A stretch of 64,000 nucleotides of DNA from Saprospiraceae bacterium. GTDB taxonomy: Bacteria > Bacteroidota > Bacteroidia > Chitinophagales > Saprospiraceae. Under the pieces are notes generated by a model that was given only the letters and a program-made list of their open reading frames with translations, was not told where the DNA came from and searched no databases. Location of the stretch: contig JAHDIE010000002.1 of NCBI GenBank assembly GCA_020630955.1, positions 62,001-126,000 of the forward strand, given 5' to 3'. Below, piece after piece: positions 62,440 through 64,000 of the stretch. Position numbers and translations under genes: made by a program. How positions within the stretch are numbered: position 1 is the stretch's first letter; each line of letters starts with the position of its first letter.

Positions 62440-64000
62440 TGATTGAATACATTTTCTTACCACAAACAATTGAAGCACTTGGATGGACATTGGTCCATAG
62501 CTTTTGGCAAGGTGCAGCATTTGCAATGATGCTCGCTGTCATTTTAATAGTTTTAAAAGCTTATTCAGCAAATACTAGATACATTGTATCGGTTGGTATG
62601 ATTTGCGCATTTTTTATTGCCATTTCAGCTACGTTTTGGCAACAATGGCAGCTGGCAAATATTAAAGAAATTAATGCCATTGAGTTTGCGAATAATTATG
62701 TTCACATCGGACTTGCAAATAACGATTTAGTAAGAGCATCAGACTATGAGCTAATATATGATGTTCCTATCTCAAATGCCAGCCCAAGCAGTAAGGCAGT
62801 ACCAATGCACTTAGAATTTTTAAAAAAGTGTAAAAATTATTTTAACAAGCAATTACCATTATTGGTGTCGATATGGTTGTTTGGTATATTGTTGCTTCAA
62901 GTACGATTCTTAGGAAGGTTGGTTTTTGTGCAGCGTCTAAAACATTATGGTACGCAGTTATTTCCTGAAGTGTTGAAAGAAAAGGTCAAAGAACTAGAAT
63001 TAAAACTACGAGTTAAAAAAGCAATTGCTTATAGAACAAGTAACAGAATAACATCTCCTATGGTGATTGGTTGGATAAAACCATTTGTCTTATTGCCTAA
63101 ACAATTGATTGAAAGCTTATCCGAGTCTGAATTATATGCCGTGTTAGCCCATGAGTTAGCGCACATAAAACGTGAGGATTTTATTGTCAACCTCATTCAG
63201 ATTACACTATGTAATATATTTTTCTTTCATCCAGGTATTTGGTGGATGAGTAGTAAGGTAGATGAAGAAAGAGAACATTGTTGCGACGATTTAGCTATTG
63301 AGGCGACTGGAACAGCAAGTTCATACGCAAAGACCTTAATTAGCGTATCTGAATTACAATTAACCTTTCAATCAAATTCATCTTTGACAATGGCCCTGTC
63401 CGGTAAAAATAAAAATATTAGCCGAAGTAGCTTCAGTACTAGAATAAAAAGGCTATTTGAAATCGGAAATGGAGTTGGAACGTTTAGAGAAAATTTGACG
63501 ACTGCTGGTGTTTTAGTAATGATTTTCTGTTTTAGTTTTATTGCTATGGGTAGTACTGTTAAGAAATCAGAAGATGAAACAAAAAGTTCAGACGAAGAAA
63601 TTGCAAGTGAAATAGATCATAGTGAAACAACTTCTGATATTGAGTCAACAAACAATGTGAAAACAATTGATCAACCAAGAAATCAAATTCAAAGTGTTGC
63701 GTCAATAAATAAAATTTCACAGAAAACCATTCATTCTATTGTTCAAAATGAAATTACTTCTACTAAAGATAATATGCTAAATAATCACTTACTAGCCTCC
63801 GAGCCTATATATTTTGAAAATGTTATTGAACAAAATACAAAAGATTCAAGAATTGAATCTTTGATGATGGCATGCTTTGACGGAGATTTGACTTTTGTAA
63901 AATCACTTTTGCAATTAGGAATTGATATTAATGGAATAGGTGAAAAAGGGTTTACACCTCTTATGGTTGCCGTTAGTAAAGATAGGCATCAAGTAGTTAA
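62439..64000 (+). CDS. BlaR1-type M56 sensor metalloprotease with ankyrin region, 3' end cut
   Basis: Membrane zinc protease paired with BlaI. The visible 520 codons run without a stop to the window end. N-terminal helices (ALGWTLVHSFWQGAAFAMML, YIVSVGMICAFFIAI, LPLLVSIWLFGILLLQ) lead to the M56 core: HELAH at 238-242, then EEREHCCDDLA with the third ligand Glu. A last transmembrane helix (VLVMIFCFSFIAMG) is followed by an outward, Ser/Thr/Glu-rich linker. From about residue 468 ankyrin-like sequence begins (MMACFDGDLTFVKSLL, GFTPLMVAVSKDRHQVV). No penicillin-binding domain is visible so far. The ligand is unknown. Confidence 0.88.
   Translation, partial: MIEYIFLPQTIEALGWTLVHSFWQGAAFAMMLAVILIVLKAYSANTRYIVSVGMICAFFIAISATFWQQWQLANIKEINAIEFANNYVHIGLANNDLVRASDYELIYDVPISNASPSSKAVPMHLEFLKKCKNYFNKQLPLLVSIWLFGILLLQVRFLGRLVFVQRLKHYGTQLFPEVLKEKVKELELKLRVKKAIAYRTSNRITSPMVIGWIKPFVLLPKQLIESLSESELYAVLAHELAHIKREDFIVNLIQITLCNIFFFHPGIWWMSSKVDEEREHCCDDLAIEATGTASSYAKTLISVSELQLTFQSNSSLTMALSGKNKNISRSSFSTRIKRLFEIGNGVGTFRENLTTAGVLVMIFCFSFIAMGSTVKKSEDETKSSDEEIASEIDHSETTSDIESTNNVKTIDQPRNQIQSVASINKISQKTIHSIVQNEITSTKDNMLNNHLLASEPIYFENVIEQNTKDSRIESLMMACFDGDLTFVKSLLQLGIDINGIGEKGFTPLMVAVSKDRHQVV

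Overview
The window is chromosomal DNA from a member of the Bacteroidota, most likely a marine or freshwater Saprospirales-like lineage (the lineage is inference). It is clearly AT-rich. Recognisable Shine-Dalgarno sites are scarce, and several genes start at TTG or GTG. Candidate promoters carry the Bacteroidota -7 element TAnnTTTG. The gene content also fits: a TonB-dependent receptor with a carboxypeptidase-regulatory-like domain, a type IX secretion C-terminal sorting domain, SprB repeats, PorT-like barrels and OmpA proteins with thrombospondin type 3 repeats. Almost the whole window is coding. I see no rRNA, tRNA, IS element, prophage or CRISPR array.

Layout. 1-9.8 kb: 3' end of a TonB-dependent receptor, pyrG overlapping a SpoU methyltransferase, two small envelope genes on the minus strand, rimO, a small membrane protein, a lipoprotein-type msrB, and tyrS on the minus strand. 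9.8-16 kb: a LolC/E-type permease, a membrane-anchored putative zinc protease, a degenerate LuxR-type response regulator without a standard start codon, an aquaporin, a large secreted propeller-SprB-OmpA fusion and a CHAP amidase. 16-23 kb: ffh, a minus-strand trio (deoxynucleoside kinase, PLP-binding YggS protein, AlaDH/PNT-like dehydrogenase), an anchored nuclease followed by a HerA-like ATPase, and a periplasmic thioredoxin. 23-33 kb: a tight minus-strand operon glmM - class V aminotransferase - cysteine desulfurase - ribD, then PAP2-folD-prmA on the plus strand, then a minus-strand run from ferredoxin and IscX through KdsC-like phosphatase and UbiA to Maf. 33-43 kb: a double CbbX-type AAA+ ATPase, an inner-membrane-anchored TSP3-OmpA protein, rlmH, a secreted PA-domain T9SS cargo protein, and an OMP - waaA - heptose kinase operon. 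43-53.6 kb: a multi-SLBB polysaccharide exporter, a dynamin-like GTPase coupled to a DnaQ/GIY-YIG nuclease, a head-to-head WbqC/GT2 pair, miaE, a 44-residue membrane protein and a Pif1-like helicase. 53.7-64 kb: smc, a small OMP, engB, a PlsB-like acyltransferase, a DEDDh exonuclease, a methionine-rich DUF4412 protein, and a BlaI repressor with an M56 sensor protease that carries ankyrin sequence and runs off the end.

Functionally this is mostly housekeeping (nucleotides, tRNA and ribosome modification, protein targeting, chromosome organisation) mixed with envelope building. kdsC, waaA and the heptose-kinase gene point to a Kdo/heptose lipopolysaccharide core, and the SLBB, WbqC and GT2 genes point to surface glycans. 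Gene packing is extreme: five same-strand pairs overlap as TAATG, and four convergent pairs share a 4-base stop overlap. No obvious defence or mobile island is present. The most unusual pieces are the double CbbX ATPase with two N-terminal beta domains, the start-less pseudo-receiver regulator, the propeller-SprB-OmpA fusion, the TyrRS with a TIGN signature, and the BlaI/BlaR-ankyrin pair behind a dyad operator that sits inside its promoter.
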